DNA of 40,458 bases, taken from positions 1 to 40,458 of the forward strand of contig JARQTN010000253.1 in the NCBI GenBank assembly GCA_029976695.1, in the 5' to 3' direction. This stretch comes from Lewinellaceae bacterium. Lineage in GTDB: Bacteria > Bacteroidota > Bacteroidia > Chitinophagales > Saprospiraceae. The translations under genes and the position numbers were made by a program. The notes beneath the pieces were generated by a model. It did no database searches and was not told where the DNA came from. It saw only the letters and a program-made list of their open reading frames with translations. Shown one piece after another: positions 1 through 8,339 of the stretch; positions within the stretch are counted from its first letter, which is position 1, and each line of letters begins with the position of its first letter.

Positions 1-3
1 CCT

Positions 4-11
4 TACCTTTG
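4..11 (+). promoter_or_regulatory. Bacteroidota -7 box for the ferredoxin-NADP reductase gene
   Basis: TACCTTTG matches the TAnnTTTG -7 element of Bacteroidota housekeeping promoters exactly. It lies 22 bases before the ATG at 34, giving a short leader of roughly 15 bases. The -33 element would fall outside the window. Confidence 0.6.
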
Positions 12-33
12 CGGCGGTTTTGAAAGACGACCT

Positions 34-1053
34 ATGAAAGAGACTGATATCATCATCATCGGGGCCGGGCCAACGGGTTTGTTCACCGTTTTCGAGGCAG
101 GCCTTCTGAAGCTCAAATGCCATCTGATCGATGTGCTGGGGCAACCCGGCGGCCAGCTTACAGAGATCTACCCCAAAAAGCCGATTTACGATATTCCGGG
201 ATATCCTTCAATCATGGCGGGAGAACTGGTCGATAAACTGATGGAGCAGATCGCCCCTTTTCAGCCTGAATTTACGTTGGGAGAAAGGGCAGAGGTGATC
301 GAGAGAGATGCCAACGATCATTTTATCGTCACTACTTCAAGGGGGACAAAGATCAAGGCGCCTGTGATTGCAATAGCCGGTGGCCTGGGTTGTTTTGAAC
401 CGCGAAAACCCCCGATCCCGAATATTGTGGAATTTGAAGATCACGGGGTTGATTATATCGTAAAGGACCCGCAAAAGTATGCCGGCAAAAAACTGGTGAT
501 CGCCGGGGGAGGGGACAGTGCACTTGACTGGACGATCATCCTTGGGGAAATCGCAGATTCTGTCACCCTGGTGCATCGGCGGTCTTCTTTCCGGGGTGCC
601 CTGGATTCGGTGGAGAAAGTCATGGAGATGGGGAGCAACGGCCAGGTGAATGTGATCACGGAAGCCCAGGTGACCGGCCTGCAGGGGAACGGATCGTTAT
701 CCCATGTGATGATCTCACATAAGAACGAAGGCGAAATTTCCACTGAGGCTGACTTTTTCATTCCGTTGTTCGGGCTCGCACCAAAACTTGGCCCGATTGC
801 TGACTGGGGATTAAACCTCGACAAGAACCAGATCATTGTGGATCCAATGGATTGCAGTACCAATGTCCCCGGCATCTATGCCATCGGGGATATCAATACA
901 TATGAGGGCAAGCTGAAACTGATCCTGTGTGGATTCCACGAGGCCACGATGATGTGCCAGTCTGCCTTCAGGCATATTTATCCGGACCAGAAACTTTCAT
1001 TTAAATATACAACGGTGACGGGTGTGGCAGGTTTTGGGGAGGATGCTGGTTAG
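34..1053 (+). CDS. Ferredoxin/flavodoxin--NADP+ reductase, thioredoxin-reductase-like type
   Basis: A 339-residue FAD- and NADP-dependent flavoprotein that passes electrons between NADPH and ferredoxin or flavodoxin in the cytoplasm. The FAD-binding motif GAGPTG is at residues 10-15. The NADP-binding loop GGGDSA is at 158-163, followed by HRRSSFRG at 181-188, whose arginines fit the 2'-phosphate of NADP. The closing FAD motif AIGDIN is near residue 285. The CxxC redox pair of true thioredoxin reductases is absent, which points to the YumC-type ferredoxin-NADP reductases of similar length. The ATG at 34 follows a good promoter. The stop overlaps the stop of the convergent downstream gene. Electron partner is inferred from the family. 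Confidence 0.9.
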   Translation: MKETDIIIIGAGPTGLFTVFEAGLLKLKCHLIDVLGQPGGQLTEIYPKKPIYDIPGYPSIMAGELVDKLMEQIAPFQPEFTLGERAEVIERDANDHFIVTTSRGTKIKAPVIAIAGGLGCFEPRKPPIPNIVEFEDHGVDYIVKDPQKYAGKKLVIAGGGDSALDWTIILGEIADSVTLVHRRSSFRGALDSVEKVMEMGSNGQVNVITEAQVTGLQGNGSLSHVMISHKNEGEISTEADFFIPLFGLAPKLGPIADWGLNLDKNQIIVDPMDCSTNVPGIYAIGDINTYEGKLKLILCGFHEATMMCQSAFRHIYPDQKLSFKYTTVTGVAGFGEDAG

Positions 1054-1427
1054 CCACCCATTTCATGTTTCAGGATCGCCATCTGGTTTTCCCAAAGCTG
1101 TTTTTGATCATTCACTTCATCCTCATCCGCAAAGTCTGTGATCTCCAGGACAGTCTCACCGGTGACCGGTGATTTGTACATCCTGAACTCCAGGTATTCA
1201 TTTTCTGCGGCATCTTCCCACTTGAAACGGAGCCTTTCCTCTTCAATATCATCCACAAGCTCGGCCACCTCCTCTGAACCATCCCACTCGAAAGTAAAGA
1301 TGTCATTTTCTATGTCAACTGCTTCGCTGAACCACCTGATCAGGCATGCAGGGGTTGTCAGAAACTTGTACACGATCGCCGGAGAAGCCCTGAAAATAAA
1401 CTCCATGTCAAACGATACTCTCTTCAT
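1050..1427 (-). CDS. START-like (SRPBCC fold) domain protein
   Basis: A small cytoplasmic protein of 125 residues. The sequence fits the START-like/AHSA1-like helix-grip fold: an N-terminal strand MKRVSFDMEFIF, then PAIVYKFLTTP, an acidic middle and a C-terminal amphipathic helix. Such proteins are common and conserved in Bacteroidota but their ligand is unknown. The ATG at 1427 was chosen over the longer frame (to 1481) because the fold begins there and the extra 18 residues look like untranslated leader. Its stop overlaps the stop of the convergent reductase by 4 bases. No enzymatic residues can be named. Confidence 0.75.
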   Translation of the reverse strand: MKRVSFDMEFIFRASPAIVYKFLTTPACLIRWFSEAVDIENDIFTFEWDGSEEVAELVDDIEEERLRFKWEDAAENEYLEFRMYKSPVTGETVLEITDFADEDEVNDQKQLWENQMAILKHEMGG

Positions 1428-1702
1428 AATCAATGTAATTCCGCTTAAGAAGCGCTGCTTTTCAACTCTAAGCGCGCCCATTTACTAAGGGCTCAATAAA
1501 GAATAAAAATTCCATTTATCAAAAAAAATGAACTTTTTTTATAGAGGTTGGATTGAAATAAAGAAACCAGCTTGCCCATATCGCCCAGTCGAAAGGGAGG
1601 GAACATTCATTTTGTATACGACAAAGGTTTTTCATTTCATTTAGATCATCTATTTTTGGACCCAGTTTTGATACTTTTCTCCAGATAAAATTTGAAAACT
1701 GA
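1428..1702. other. AT-rich intergenic region between the START-like gene and rpoD
   Basis: This 275-base gap is clearly more AT-rich than its surroundings and separates two divergent genes. It holds the leader of the minus-strand START-like gene and, on the plus strand, a probable rpoD promoter near 1651. A 72-codon minus-strand frame across it (1519-1737) runs into the rpoD coding region and is not credible. No RNA gene was recognised. Confidence 0.5.
1651..1658 (+). promoter_or_regulatory. Probable -7 box of the rpoD promoter
   Basis: TATTTTTG matches TAnnTTTG. A T-rich run (TTTT, about 1628-1631) lies 19 bases upstream in the place of the -33 element. The predicted leader is about 38 bases before the ATG at 1703. 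Confidence 0.5.
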
Positions 1703-2572
1703 ATGAGGCAGTTAAAAATTACCAAGTCCATTACCAACCGGGAAAGTCAGTCACTTGAAAAATACCTTCAGGAAATCGGGAAGGTAGACTTGCTGACACC
1801 TGAAGAGGAAGTGGACCTGGCAAAACGGATCAAACAAGGGGATCAACTAGCGCTGGAAAAGCTGACAAAGGCCAACCTGCGTTTTGTGGTCTCCGTTGCA
1901 AAGCAATATCAGAACCAGGGACTCTCACTCAGTGACCTGATCAATGAAGGGAACCTGGGTTTGATCAAGGCTGCCCAGCGGTTCGATGAAACGAGGGGAT
2001 TCAAATTCATTTCGTATGCCGTATGGTGGATCAGGCAATCCATCTTGCAGGCCCTTGCGGAGCAATCCAGGATTGTCCGGCTGCCGCTGAACAAGGTAGG
2101 TTCGCTCAACAAGATCAACCGTGCCTTTTCCGAGCTGGAGCAGGAATACGAGCGGGAGCCTTCTGCCGATGAATTGGCCGAGCTGCTCGATATCACAACG
2201 GAGGAAGTTGAAACAACCCTTGGGGTCGCGGCCCGACATGTCTCCATGGATGCGCCCTTTGTTGAAGGTGAGGATAATTCCCTCCTCGATGTGCTTGAAA
2301 ATGCAAACACGCCGGAAACGGATGCATCTCTTGAATACAGCGAATCACTGCGGCGTGAGATCGAAAGGTCCCTCAATACGCTCACTGAAAGGCAATGTGA
2401 TGTGATCAAGCTGTATTTCGGCATTGGTGTGGAACATCCAATGTCACTGGAGGATATTGGTGAAAAATTCGGCCTGACCCGGGAAAGGGTTCGCCAGATC
2501 AAAGACAAGGCAATCAACAAACTCAGGTCTGCCTCAAGGTCGAAACTCCTCAAGCATTATTTGGGGGCTTAG
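1703..2572 (+). CDS. rpoD: Primary sigma factor RpoD (sigma-70 family, short Bacteroidota form)
   Basis: The housekeeping sigma factor that directs RNA polymerase to most promoters. At 289 residues it is the usual Bacteroidota size: region 1.1 is absent and region 1.2 starts at once ([20 protein letters not shown]). Region 2 contains the [14 protein letters not shown] core-binding helix and the -10-reading stretch [13 protein letters not shown]. Region 3 follows, and region 4.2 near the end carries the helix-turn-helix [18 protein letters not shown]. The start MRQLKITKS is the conserved N-terminus of this group. This factor would read the TTTG / TAnnTTTG promoters listed here. Its last 23 bases overlap the convergent Lrp-type gene. 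Confidence 0.97.
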   Translation: MRQLKITKSITNRESQSLEKYLQEIGKVDLLTPEEEVDLAKRIKQGDQLALEKLTKANLRFVVSVAKQYQNQGLSLSDLINEGNLGLIKAAQRFDETRGFKFISYAVWWIRQSILQALAEQSRIVRLPLNKVGSLNKINRAFSELEQEYEREPSADELAELLDITTEEVETTLGVAARHVSMDAPFVEGEDNSLLDVLENANTPETDASLEYSESLRREIERSLNTLTERQCDVIKLYFGIGVEHPMSLEDIGEKFGLTRERVRQIKDKAINKLRSASRSKLLKHYLGA

Positions 2573-3041
2573 CCGGGTCATCCATTTCAATCTCGACAGG
2601 CCTGTCAATGCTTTCATGCAGGGAGATAAACGTCTCCGTACGCTGGATGCCCTGGATTTCCTGAATGCCGTGGCTGATGACATCGCGAAGGTGTTCGGTA
2701 TCCTTGCAGACGATTTTCGCGAAAATGCTGTACGAACCTGTCGTGTAATTCGCCCCGACGACTTCTTTGATCTTTCGTAGTTCTTCAATCACCTTGTTGT
2801 ACAAAGAACTTTTCTCAAGGTAGATTCCCAGGAAGGCGACGATATCGTAGCCCAGTTTGCTGTAATCAACCAGGATCTGTGAGCCGGTGACAATGCCCAT
2901 GGATTCAAGCTTGCGCATCCGCACATGCACCGTTCCACTCGATACGAACAGTTTTTTGGCAATATCCGTAAATGGAACCTTGGCATCCTGCATCAGGATA
3001 CGCAAAATCTGATAATCGAGCTCATCCAATTTGTCCTGCAT
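2550..3041 (-). CDS. Lrp/AsnC-family transcriptional regulator
   Basis: A 163-residue DNA-binding regulator of the leucine-responsive (feast/famine) type. The N-terminal winged helix-turn-helix opens with [20 protein letters not shown], followed by [25 protein letters not shown]. The C-terminal RAM ligand-binding domain spans about residues 70-150 (VAFLGIYLE...[13 protein letters not shown]). Such proteins form octamers that often sense amino acids. The ligand and targets cannot be read here. The 3' end overlaps the rpoD 3' end by 23 bases on the opposite strand. The extra C-terminal tail ([18 protein letters not shown]) lies beyond the usual RAM domain and is the part encoded by the overlap. 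Confidence 0.93.
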   Translation of the reverse strand: MQDKLDELDYQILRILMQDAKVPFTDIAKKLFVSSGTVHVRMRKLESMGIVTGSQILVDYSKLGYDIVAFLGIYLEKSSLYNKVIEELRKIKEVVGANYTTGSYSIFAKIVCKDTEHLRDVISHGIQEIQGIQRTETFISLHESIDRPVEIEMDDPAKPPNNA

Positions 3042-3146
3042 GACTCAATGGTTTAAAACTTTAAGTTAGGAAAAATCGTTTGTCTACGAAAATCAATGGC
3101 CAGTCAGAAAAAAAGCGGTTGTCATATCGATACCTGCTCCATTCCT

Positions 3147-3154
3147 TATTTTTG
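3147..3154 (+). promoter_or_regulatory. -7 box upstream of the S41 protease gene
   Basis: TATTTTTG fits TAnnTTTG, with a leader of about 20 bases to the ATG at 3180. A TTG lies about 24 bases upstream and could be a weak -33 element. Confidence 0.55.
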
Positions 3155-3179
3155 CATGGCCGGATCAAGGCACTGACCA

Positions 3180-4814
3180 ATGAGTGAAAAGAGATCCACC
3201 GGATTGGGTAAATATAAAATTTGGGAACCATTGCTCCTGTCGATCATGGTCGTCCTGGGGATGATTGCGGGCCAGAAAATGGCATCCACGCATTCAAAAC
3301 CGGGTTTCCTGGCTCGTATTGACAAGGAACAATCCCTCGCAGGTGACCGCATCGAAGAATTGGTGAAATTCATAGAAACGAGGTACGTCGACGATGTGGA
3401 CTCGGATGCGCTGGTGGAAAAGGCCATCAATGCAGTACTCACAGAGCTTGACCCCCATTCAAATTACCTTCCACCAGAGGAAGTTGCTGATCTTGATGCG
3501 AAAATGAAGGGGAGTTTTGAAGGGATCGGCATCGAATTTGACCAGTTTGACGATACGTTGATCATTATCCATGTGATCCCTGACGGCCCGGCCATGAAAG
3601 CAGGCCTGAAATCTGGAGATCTGCTGATCGCAGCAAACGATACATCGCTGATTGGTGCCATGGATAAGGAGCAGGCGGTTCTCAGGAAGCTGAAGGGTGA
3701 AAAAGGAAGCGTTGTCAACCTCACCGTTCTGCGCAATCCAGGACGTCAGAAGTTGGAATTCAAGGTCGAACGGGACATCATTCCGATTCACAGTGTGCCT
3801 GCCGCATTTATGGTCGAGGACAGGATTGGGTACATTAAGATCGACAGGTTCAGTTCAACGACATACAAGGAATTTATGGATGCCCTTGAAGAGCTTGTTG
3901 AGCAGGAAGGGATGGAGGACCTGATCATCGATGTCAGGCAGAATCCCGGGGGATACCTGCAGGAGGCTGTGAATATCCTTTCCCAGTTGTTTGAGGAAAG
4001 GAACAAGCTCATCGTATACACGGAAGGTGAGCATAGCAAGCGAACTGAGTACAAGACGACAGGCAATCCTTTTTTCAAGGTGAACAAGGTGACGGTTCTG
4101 ATTGACGAGGGTTCTGCATCTGCCAGTGAAATTGTAGCCGGGGCGATCCAGGATCACGACAGGGGGATCATTATCGGAGCTCAAAGTTTTGGAAAGGGAT
4201 TGGTACAGGAACAATACAAATTGAGTAACGGGGGTGCCCTCCGCCTGACGGTGGCCAGGTACTATACGCCCTCAGGCAGATTGATCCAGAGGCCATACAT
4301 GACGGGTAGTGATACCAGTTATTTCAATTATCATATGGACAAGTCGATTGCCGTATCGTCAGATTCGACACAGTTTTATACCGACAATGGCAGGGTGGTC
4401 TATGGGGAAGGCGGGATTGAGCCAGACATTGTAGAAAAGAACCCCATTGATTGGAGGGACCCCGAAGCAGGTTTGCTCTATCGGGCAATGACAAGGTATG
4501 CCCTGTCATTCCTTGAACCGGGATCAATGGATTCAGATTCCGTGATCATTGCGTATCGCGCCAAACTGCCATCCGATGAAAAACTCGTTTCCGGCTTTAG
4601 TGAATTTGTTCTGGATGGAACTGAAAAAGAACGGTTTGATGTAGAGAAATTTGCCTCCAGGGCAGACCTGCCGGGCCTCCTGAGAGCCCAGATCCTGTCC
4701 TTTCAGTTTGGTGCAGCGCATTGGTACAGGGAAATGGCGAAATCGGATCCTGTCACAATGAAAGCTGTTGAGATTCTCAAGAGTGAAATATTGTATTCAG
4801 AACAACTCCATTAG
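3180..4814 (+). CDS. S41-family C-terminal processing (tail-specific) protease
   Basis: A 544-residue envelope serine protease of the Ctp/Prc family that trims or degrades exported proteins from their C-termini. A membrane anchor or signal segment covers residues 17-35. A PDZ domain spans about 110-195 (GSFEGIGIEF, then VIPDGPAMKAGLKSGDLL). The S41 catalytic core follows. The Ser-Lys-Gln site is visible: Ser314 in GSASASE, Lys339 in SFGKG and Gln343, with the Ser-Lys spacing of 25 typical of CtpB-like enzymes. A helical C-terminal domain completes the Bacteroidota-type length. It is monocistronic, with its own promoter and a convergent neighbour. Substrates are unknown. Confidence 0.95.
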   Translation: MSEKRSTGLGKYKIWEPLLLSIMVVLGMIAGQKMASTHSKPGFLARIDKEQSLAGDRIEELVKFIETRYVDDVDSDALVEKAINAVLTELDPHSNYLPPEEVADLDAKMKGSFEGIGIEFDQFDDTLIIIHVIPDGPAMKAGLKSGDLLIAANDTSLIGAMDKEQAVLRKLKGEKGSVVNLTVLRNPGRQKLEFKVERDIIPIHSVPAAFMVEDRIGYIKIDRFSSTTYKEFMDALEELVEQEGMEDLIIDVRQNPGGYLQEAVNILSQLFEERNKLIVYTEGEHSKRTEYKTTGNPFFKVNKVTVLIDEGSASASEIVAGAIQDHDRGIIIGAQSFGKGLVQEQYKLSNGGALRLTVARYYTPSGRLIQRPYMTGSDTSYFNYHMDKSIAVSSDSTQFYTDNGRVVYGEGGIEPDIVEKNPIDWRDPEAGLLYRAMTRYALSFLEPGSMDSDSVIIAYRAKLPSDEKLVSGFSEFVLDGTEKERFDVEKFASRADLPGLLRAQILSFQFGAAHWYREMAKSDPVTMKAVEILKSEILYSEQLH

Positions 4815-4839
4815 TTTGATCAACAACACTGTTGGCTGG

Positions 4840-5412
4840 TCATGAACGGATAAATTCAAGTTGCCCATCATCATCATAGGTCGCGATGACCGAGGGTTCG
4901 CCCGGATTCCTGTCTTCCTGCCTGTGTTTTACCACGTAGTCAACAGCCCTGATGATTTCCGATGAGACCTCACCAAAATGTCCCGGGGCCGGTGCATCTG
5001 TTTGACTTGCACCAAGAGCCACCAAAGGGTTGCCTAATGAGGTGATCAGTTCACTGCAGAATGGATCCCGGACGATCCGCATACCGACAGCAAAACTTCC
5101 TTCCATCAGGATATCCGGCAGGTTCTTTGTTTGCGGATAGACGATCGTCAGGGGGCGCTCATGGAGGGTCAGGAGGGTTTCAATCCGCGGATGTATTTCC
5201 TCCACATATTTCCTGAGCATAACAATGCCGTCTACGAGGACGGTCAGTGGCTCGGAAGGAACATTTTCCTTGATCCTGAATAGCTTATGAATACCCTCTT
5301 CGCTTGTGGCATCACATCCGATACCCCAAACTGTGTCCGTGGGGAAGAGGATCACTTTTCCTGCTTGCAGAAGTTGGCAGATCTCTTCGATATTGTCCTG
5401 GACATAAATCAT
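4840..5412 (-). CDS. tsaC: L-threonylcarbamoyladenylate synthase (Sua5/YrdC/TsaC family)
   Basis: This 190-residue protein makes threonylcarbamoyl-AMP from threonine, bicarbonate and ATP, the first step of t6A37 tRNA modification. The single YrdC domain is evident: ILFPTDTVWGIGCDA near residue 20, then the K-x-R-like stretch FRIKENVPSEPLTVLV near 45-60, and the C-terminal NPGEPSVIATYDD close to the end. Length matches the short TsaC/YrdC form, lacking the extra Sua5 domain. YciO-type paralogues share this fold, so the assignment to t6A synthesis rather than a paralogue is an inference. The gene is convergent with the S41 protease, 25 bases apart. Confidence 0.88.
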   Translation of the reverse strand: MIYVQDNIEEICQLLQAGKVILFPTDTVWGIGCDATSEEGIHKLFRIKENVPSEPLTVLVDGIVMLRKYVEEIHPRIETLLTLHERPLTIVYPQTKNLPDILMEGSFAVGMRIVRDPFCSELITSLGNPLVALGASQTDAPAPGHFGEVSSEIIRAVDYVVKHRQEDRNPGEPSVIATYDDDGQLEFIRS

Positions 5413-5577
5413 AGGCGGTGTGGGTAAACCTCCATTTTGACATCAAAAATGCAAAATTCCTTGTTTAGTTATCTATTTTACACCGGTCCGGACGTTATGT
5501 CGCTGTCTATTTGACACAAATACCATTTATTTGCAGCCAGCGGAAACCATGTAGATGTCTTTATGTTGATCATCAAA

Positions 5578-7833
5578 ATGATAAAATATCCACTCATCTG
5601 GATTTTCCTTCTCCTGGGCGTTTCATTTGCCTCGGCCCGTCATATCATTGGTGGAGAGATCACATATACATGTACCGGTCCAGGGTTGACACCCAATACC
5701 ATGAACTATGAACTGGTGATGAAAGTATACCGTGATTGTGGTGACTCAGGTGCCCAATTTGACAACCCGGCACCGATTGGCGTGTACGCACTTGTCAACG
5801 GCATCTACAGCCTGGTCAGGGAGTTTCCAGTCGATTTATCCAGGATGGATTTTATACCGGTAGATGATAACCCGTGCTTCATTCTTTCCCAGACCATATG
5901 CGTCCAGGAAGGGACCTATTTTTTCGACATCAGAAACCTGCCGGTAATCGAAGGGAGTTATTTTATCAGCTGGCAGCGTTGTTGCCGGAATAACACAATT
6001 AACAACATTATCGACCCGCAGGATACGGGTGCTACCTACACCGTTGAGATCACTGCCGAGGCCCAGACGCAATGCAACACCAGTCCCACCTTCGATGATT
6101 TCCCGCCCATCGCAATTTGCGTAAATGAACCGATCGCGTTTGATCATTCTGCAACGGACCCTGAAGGGGATCTGCTGGTCTATGAATTTTGTGCGCCGCT
6201 CCAGGGCGGAGGGCCTGTCGGGACTGTGGATAATCCGGGGGACGGATTTGGCTGTGACGGGATCATGCCAGATCCGGCAAGATGCCCTCCGCCATACCAG
6301 GAAGTCGTATTTGTCGGTCCGCAGTACTCTCCGTCAGCTCCGCTCGGAGGCAGTCCAGTCGTCCGGATCAGCCAGGCCACCGGGCTGATCACCGGGATTC
6401 CGACAATACAAGGTCGTTTTGTTGTAGGTGTATGCGTAAAGGAATACCGCAATGGGATCCTCCTGTCAGAACTGCGCAGGGATTTCCAGTTCAATGTGAT
6501 AGGCTGTGAACCTGCTGTAAATGCAACCATTGAGGCTGATGCCGTTGTCAACGGGCAGAATTTTGTGATCAATTCCTGTGGCGAAAACACGATCCAGTTC
6601 AATAACCTCAGCCAGCTTGAATCGAATATCGTGTCCTATGAATGGATGTTTGATATCAATGGGCAAATGCAAACCTACAGTACGCGCGATGTGGAAGTGA
6701 CATTTCCGGGCCTGGGGACATATACCGGGAGTATGGTGTTAAATGAGGGAACAGAATGTGCTGATTCAGCCACGATCAGCGTCAATGTATTCCCGGCCAT
6801 TAACGCGGATTTCGAGTTTGCCTATGACACCTGCATTGCTGGCCCTGTAGCGTTCACTGACCTGTCTGTCACGGGCAGCAACCAGATGACGGACTGGAAC
6901 TGGTCCTTTGGTGATGGGGACAGCTCCATTTTACGGAATCCCAACCACCTGTACAGGATACCGGGGGATATGAATGTCCAGCTCGAAGTGGTGGACATCA
7001 ATGCATGCAGGGATACGATGATGAGGACAATCCCTTATTACCCGGTTCCACCATTGATCATTGTTGAGCCTTCCACCTTCAATGGGTGTGTGCCTGCTTC
7101 TGTCACTTTCAGAAACCTGTCTGTGCCTGTAGATTCGACATATGATATTTTCTGGGATTTTGGAGACGGGAACGCCGGATTTGATGTCAGTCCTGTCCAT
7201 CAATACCAGGATCCGGGCATTTATTCCGTGAGCGTGGACATCACATCACCGATCGGCTGCTTTACGAGCGCTTCTTTCCCGAACTGGATTACTGTCCGCG
7301 ATTCGCCCGAAGCGGGGTTTTCCTATACGCCTGAAAACCCCAATCGCTTCGAATCAGAAATTTTCTTCACCAACCTGTCCGAGCGAGAGGTTTCCTGGCA
7401 ATGGGATTTCAATGGAGAGGCTTTTTCATTTGAGGAAGATCCTTCCTACATGTTTCGGGATACAGGGGTCAAGGATGTGAAACTGGTCGTGTTTCACCAG
7501 AATGGCTGCACGGATACCGCATTTGCACAGATCGATATCGAGCCCCAGTACAGGTATTTTCTCCCGAATGCATTTACACCCAACAATGATGGAAAGAATG
7601 ATGTCTACAAGGCGGCGGGGTTCTTTGATGGGATCAGCCAGTTTGAGATGACGATCTGGTCACGTTGGGGTGAAAAGGTCTTTGAAACGAACAACCCGGA
7701 GGAAGGATGGAATGGCCAGAAGCAAAATACAGGTGAACCCTTGCCCGTTGGCGTGTATGTAGCCAAGGTCACCTTCAGGGGCCCACGGAATGAGGCCGTA
7801 GAATTGAAGGAATTTGCGACCCTTGTCAGGTAA
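5578..7833 (+). CDS. Large secreted PKD-repeat protein with T9SS type B (gliding-motility C-terminal) sorting domain
   Basis: A 751-residue exported protein (756 if the ATG at 5563 is used). The start at 5578 gives a compact signal peptide (MIKYPLIWIFLLLGVSFASA). An N-terminal Cys-rich region of about 300 residues resembles the front part of other Bacteroidota surface proteins. Three to four PKD-type Ig-like repeats follow (for example WNWSFGDGDSSILRNPNHLY and IFWDFGDGNAG). The last 90 residues are a gliding motility-associated C-terminal domain: FLPNAFTPNNDGKNDVY, then IWSRWGEKVFETNNPEEGW and a final VELKEFATLVR. That domain directs export by the type IX system and surface attachment. Adhesion is a family-level guess. 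Ligand is unknown. Confidence 0.92.
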   Translation: MIKYPLIWIFLLLGVSFASARHIIGGEITYTCTGPGLTPNTMNYELVMKVYRDCGDSGAQFDNPAPIGVYALVNGIYSLVREFPVDLSRMDFIPVDDNPCFILSQTICVQEGTYFFDIRNLPVIEGSYFISWQRCCRNNTINNIIDPQDTGATYTVEITAEAQTQCNTSPTFDDFPPIAICVNEPIAFDHSATDPEGDLLVYEFCAPLQGGGPVGTVDNPGDGFGCDGIMPDPARCPPPYQEVVFVGPQYSPSAPLGGSPVVRISQATGLITGIPTIQGRFVVGVCVKEYRNGILLSELRRDFQFNVIGCEPAVNATIEADAVVNGQNFVINSCGENTIQFNNLSQLESNIVSYEWMFDINGQMQTYSTRDVEVTFPGLGTYTGSMVLNEGTECADSATISVNVFPAINADFEFAYDTCIAGPVAFTDLSVTGSNQMTDWNWSFGDGDSSILRNPNHLYRIPGDMNVQLEVVDINACRDTMMRTIPYYPVPPLIIVEPSTFNGCVPASVTFRNLSVPVDSTYDIFWDFGDGNAGFDVSPVHQYQDPGIYSVSVDITSPIGCFTSASFPNWITVRDSPEAGFSYTPENPNRFESEIFFTNLSEREVSWQWDFNGEAFSFEEDPSYMFRDTGVKDVKLVVFHQNGCTDTAFAQIDIEPQYRYFLPNAFTPNNDGKNDVYKAAGFFDGISQFEMTIWSRWGEKVFETNNPEEGWNGQKQNTGEPLPVGVYVAKVTFRGPRNEAVELKEFATLVR

Positions 7834-7887
7834 GGCCGATGGATGATACTTTTTGATAAAATTATATCCGTTTCAAAATAATTCATA

Positions 7888-7895
7888 TATCTTTG
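7888..7895 (+). promoter_or_regulatory. -7 box of the rplS promoter
   Basis: TATCTTTG matches TAnnTTTG exactly and lies 22 bases before the rplS ATG in an AT-rich gap. No convincing TTTG was seen at -33 spacing. Confidence 0.6.
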
Positions 7896-7917
7896 CACCC
7901 GCTAAAATTGAATTATC

Positions 7918-8274
7918 ATGGATGCTGTAAAATTTGTACACGAGCAATTGTCCCGGGAACTGGATTACCCGAAATTCCAGGCGGGTGACAATATCGTGGT
8001 CAGTTATAAAATCGTTGAAGGTGCCAAAGAAAGGATCCAGGATTTCCGTGGAAACGTGATCCAGATCAACGGTGAAGGTGGCACAAAAACCTTTACAGTG
8101 AGAAAGGTATCCAACGGGGTGGGCGTTGAACGGATCTTTCCTTTCTCCAGCCCGAATATTGTAGAGATCAAGGTCCTGAAAAAAGGAAAGGTGCGACGGG
8201 CAAAACTCTACTACCTGAGGAACCTGGTCGGCAAGAAAGCGAGGATCAAGGAAAGGAAGTACTTCAGGAATTAG
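7918..8274 (+). CDS. rplS: 50S ribosomal protein L19
   Basis: A 118-residue ribosomal protein located at the 30S-50S interface near the A site. Characteristic stretches are [56 protein letters not shown] and the basic C-terminus [22 protein letters not shown]. Length is that of ordinary L19. The usual rpsP-rimM-trmD neighbours are absent and the gene has its own promoter (7888) and a strong terminator (8301-8339), so it appears monocistronic, as is common in Bacteroidota. Confidence 0.98.
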   Translation: MDAVKFVHEQLSRELDYPKFQAGDNIVVSYKIVEGAKERIQDFRGNVIQINGEGGTKTFTVRKVSNGVGVERIFPFSSPNIVEIKVLKKGKVRRAKLYYLRNLVGKKARIKERKYFRN

Positions 8275-8300
8275 ACTAGATCCCGAAAATGATACATACC

Positions 8301-8339
8301 GAGCCGGTAAGCAAGTGCTTGCCGGCTCATTTTGTTTTT
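8301..8339 (+). terminator. Rho-independent terminator after rplS
   Basis: A 12-pair stem (8301-8312 with 8317-8328, one U-G pair) with a 4-base loop is followed by ATTTTGTTTTT. The right arm contains the stop codon of the convergent M1 peptidase gene (8327-8329). Confidence 0.85.

Noticed and set aside
1519-1737. 72-codon minus-strand frame upstream of rpoD
   Set aside because: It runs into the rpoD start, covers the AT-rich promoter region and has no family-like pattern.
1909-2553. 214-codon minus-strand frame inside rpoD
   Set aside because: Low-complexity Ser/Arg-rich translation, mirror of a well-supported conserved sigma factor.
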